Positions 5,870 through 7,281 of a stretch of DNA of 7,281 bases are shown in pieces (the first letter of the stretch is position 1; every line of letters starts with the position of its first letter). The notes beneath the pieces are model-generated. The model did no database searches. It had not been told where the DNA came from and saw only the letters and a program-made list of their open reading frames with translations. The position numbers and the translations under genes are program-made. Source of the stretch: Pseudomonadota bacterium (GTDB lineage: Bacteria > Pseudomonadota > Gammaproteobacteria > Burkholderiales > Rhodocyclaceae). The stretch spans positions 1-7,281 of the forward strand of contig JAJZPJ010000131.1 in assembly GCA_021811225.1 (NCBI GenBank). Direction: 5' to 3'.

Positions 5870-7092
5870 ACTTCATTTTCCTGAGTGCCGCAGCGCTCCT
5901 TCTGCTGGTCGTGCTGGGTTTGCTGCTGCGCCCGCTGCTGCGCCGCAACGCACCTTCTATGATCGCCTCGCGCCAGGCTCTGAATACCGCGATCTATCGC
6001 GACCAGCTCGTCGAGTTGGAACGCGACCGCGCCGCAGGCAGCCTCTCCGAGGTGGACTACGAACAGGCCCGGGAGGAATTGCAACGCCGACTGCTCGCCG
6101 ATGCCAGCGAGAGCGATGCCTTGCCGTCTTCCTCGGGGCCGGCATGGCGCAGCGCCCTTGCCCTGGTCCTGGCGCTGCCGATCGCAGCTGCGGCGCTCTA
6201 TGCCTGGCTCGGCACCCCGGCGGCGCTGCAGCCGATCCAGGAGCAGCCGCAGGCCGGCCATCCGGTGACGCAAGCCCAGATCGAGCAAATGGTCGCCGCC
6301 TTGGCGGCGCGCCTGAAGCAACACCCGGAAGACATCAAGGGCTGGATCATGCTTGCGCGCTCCTACAAGGCGCTGGGCCGCTACGATGACGCGGCGCGGG
6401 CCTTCGCCCATATCGGTGACGCGATGGACAGCGATCCGGAACTGCTGTCTGAATACGCCGATCTTCTGGCGGTTCGCGCCGGCGGCAAGCTCGACGGTAA
6501 GCCGATGGAACTGGTGAACAAGGCGCTGGCACTCGATCCCAACAACACCATGGCGTTGGCGCTTGCCGGCACCGCGGCCTACGGCAAGAAAGATTTTGCG
6601 GAAGCGGTGAAATACTGGGAACGGCTGCAGAAAATCCTGCCGCCGGATTCGGACGACGCGAAATCGATCGCCGCGGCCGTCGCCGAGGCCCGCGCCAAGG
6701 AAGGCGGCGGACACTCCGCTACCAAGACTGCTCCGGCAGACGCTGCCGGAGGGGCGGTCAGCGGACGGGTGACGCTGGCCCCGGCGCTGACCGGCAAGAT
6801 GCAGCCGGGCGACACGCTGTTCGTTTTTGCCCGCGCCGTCGGTGGCGCGCGCATGCCGCTGGCGGTGGAACGCGCCCACGCCGGCGACTTGCCTCTGTCA
6901 TTCACGCTCGACGATTCGCTCGCCCTCAATCCCGAGCTGAAAATTTCTAGCGCAAAAGAAGTGAAGGTCGAAGCGCTCATTTCCAAGTCGGGCAACGCGA
7001 AGCCGCAAAAAGGCGATCTGATCGGAGAGAGCGCCGTCGTGAAGCCCGGCGCCAAGGGCGTGCAGATCGTCATCGACCGGGCGGTGCCATGA
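5866..7092 (+). CDS. ccmI: CcmI, TPR apocytochrome c chaperone of the haem lyase complex
   Basis: CcmI holds apocytochrome c, recognising its C-terminal region, and presents it to CcmF/CcmH. The 408-residue protein has the standard two-part layout. The membrane part has helix 1 (about 3-24), a basic and coiled cytoplasmic loop with LVELERDRAAGSLSEVDYEQ (48-67), and helix 2 (about 95-115). The periplasmic part has TPR-like helices (about 139-280, with WIMLARSYKALGRYDDAARAF at 160-180 split by W160 and F180 and PNNTMALALAG at 225-235), a low-complexity linker (281-297), and a beta-rich C-terminal domain (about 298-407) containing VSGRVTLAP and GDTLFVFAR. AAGAGG lies 7 bases before the ATG, which overlaps the ccmH stop. 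This is the last ccm gene. Its stop also sits in an ATGA, but no credible gene follows. Confidence 0.95.
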   Translation: MNFIFLSAAALLLLVVLGLLLRPLLRRNAPSMIASRQALNTAIYRDQLVELERDRAAGSLSEVDYEQAREELQRRLLADASESDALPSSSGPAWRSALALVLALPIAAAALYAWLGTPAALQPIQEQPQAGHPVTQAQIEQMVAALAARLKQHPEDIKGWIMLARSYKALGRYDDAARAFAHIGDAMDSDPELLSEYADLLAVRAGGKLDGKPMELVNKALALDPNNTMALALAGTAAYGKKDFAEAVKYWERLQKILPPDSDDAKSIAAAVAEARAKEGGGHSATKTAPADAAGGAVSGRVTLAPALTGKMQPGDTLFVFARAVGGARMPLAVERAHAGDLPLSFTLDDSLALNPELKISSAKEVKVEALISKSGNAKPQKGDLIGESAVVKPGAKGVQIVIDRAVP

Positions 7093-7097
7093 ATTAC

Positions 7098-7115
7098 CCC
7101 GGGGGGTCGCCCGGG
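7098..7115. terminator. GC-rich inverted repeat after ccmI; weak candidate terminator between convergent genes
   Basis: Two copies of the self-complementary hexamer CCCGGG (7098-7103 and 7110-7115) can pair around a 6-base loop, 6 bases after the ccmI stop. There is no T run on either strand, so intrinsic termination is not well supported. Its place between two convergent genes is the main argument for it. Confidence 0.27.
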
Positions 7116-7148
7116 ATGATGCCCCGCCGATGATTACCCGACGCCAGA

Positions 7149-7280
7149 TCAGCGCTGCCGCGCCAACGCCAGCAGCAAGGGCGGCTTGCTCTCTGCGTCG
7201 GCCGCGACCAGCATCACCGCATAGAAGCCATAACGCTGCCAACTGGGCAGAGTAAACCAGCGCAGCCAGCGGCGTCCGCG
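7149..7280 (-). CDS. C-terminal end of an unidentified protein converging on ccmI (5' part outside window)
   Basis: On the - strand a frame is open from the window edge to TGA at 7151-7149, giving the last 43 residues of a protein. The tail is rich in Arg and Trp at first (RGRRWLRWF), continues through PSWQRYGFYAVMLVAADAES and ends KPPLLLALARQR. The mix of aromatic, hydrophobic and charged residues, with G or C at most third codon positions, looks like real coding sequence. The other - strand frame over this stretch is Arg/Ala-rich and runs antisense into ccmI. I do not recognise the family and assign no function. It converges on the ccm operon, with 56 bases between the two stops. Confidence 0.5.
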   Translation of the reverse strand, partial: RGRRWLRWFTLPSWQRYGFYAVMLVAADAESKPPLLLALARQR

Positions 7281-7281
7281 G

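Noticed and set aside
5767..6879. 370-residue open frame on the - strand over ccmI
   Set aside because: Composition is low-complexity Arg/Gln/Gly, with no motif. ccmI on the other strand has membrane helices, TPR-like repeats and a ribosome binding site.
6898..7242. 114-residue - strand open frame crossing the ccmI end
   Set aside because: Arg/Ala-rich and antisense to the ccmI C-terminal domain. The alternative - strand frame ending at 7149 gives a far more protein-like tail for the right-edge gene.
7089..7255. Two further ATGA-coupled mini-ORFs after ccmI (14 codons at 7089-7133, 41 codons at 7130-7255)
   Set aside because: The first is Pro/Gly/Met/Arg only and covers the CCCGGG inverted repeat. 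The second is an Arg/Ala/Pro-rich antisense shadow of the convergent gene. The overlapping ATGA motifs are curious but probably chance.

Overview
This window is a complete System I (Ccm) cytochrome c maturation operon, ccmABCDEFGHI, on the + strand of a GC-rich proteobacterium. The gene order, the separate CcmH and CcmI proteins, the N-terminal sequence styles and the link to a NapC/NirT-type cytochrome point to a betaproteobacterium with anaerobic respiration, possibly of the Rhodocyclales type. The taxon is inference. I see no mobile elements, CRISPR arrays, tRNA or rRNA genes, and nothing that breaks the operon.

Layout. Bases 1-51 are the last 16 codons of an upstream + strand gene. They match the end of NapC/NirT-family tetrahaem quinol dehydrogenases, just after the final haem motif. 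A strong hairpin with a UUCG tetraloop follows (79-110). Next comes a short promoter region with a near-palindromic FNR-type box (153-166) and a -10-like hexamer 21 bases downstream (188-193). From 228 to 7092 nine ccm genes are packed almost without gaps. Six of the eight junctions are 4-base stop/start overlaps. The other two are gaps of 3 bases (ccmB-ccmC) and 7 bases (ccmE-ccmF). At the right edge, 7149-7280 holds the C-terminal end of an unidentified gene on the - strand that converges on ccmI.

How the genes work together. CcmA (ATPase), CcmB and CcmC (membrane proteins) and the small CcmD load haem onto CcmE and release holo-CcmE. CcmE carries haem covalently on a periplasmic histidine (His121 here). 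CcmG and CcmH keep the CXXCH cysteines of the apocytochrome reduced. CcmI holds the apocytochrome, and CcmF with CcmH ligates the haem. All key residues are present: the CcmA Walker motifs, the WWD motifs and histidines of CcmC and CcmF, CcmE His121/Tyr125, and the Cys pairs of CcmG and CcmH.

The most interesting point is regulatory and contextual. A gene for a cytochrome needing four haems lies directly upstream of the machinery that attaches them. The two are separated by a probable terminator, and ccm appears to have its own oxygen-responsive (FNR/ANR/DNR-type) promoter. The protein-coding content is otherwise canonical, and I find no credible undescribed system here.
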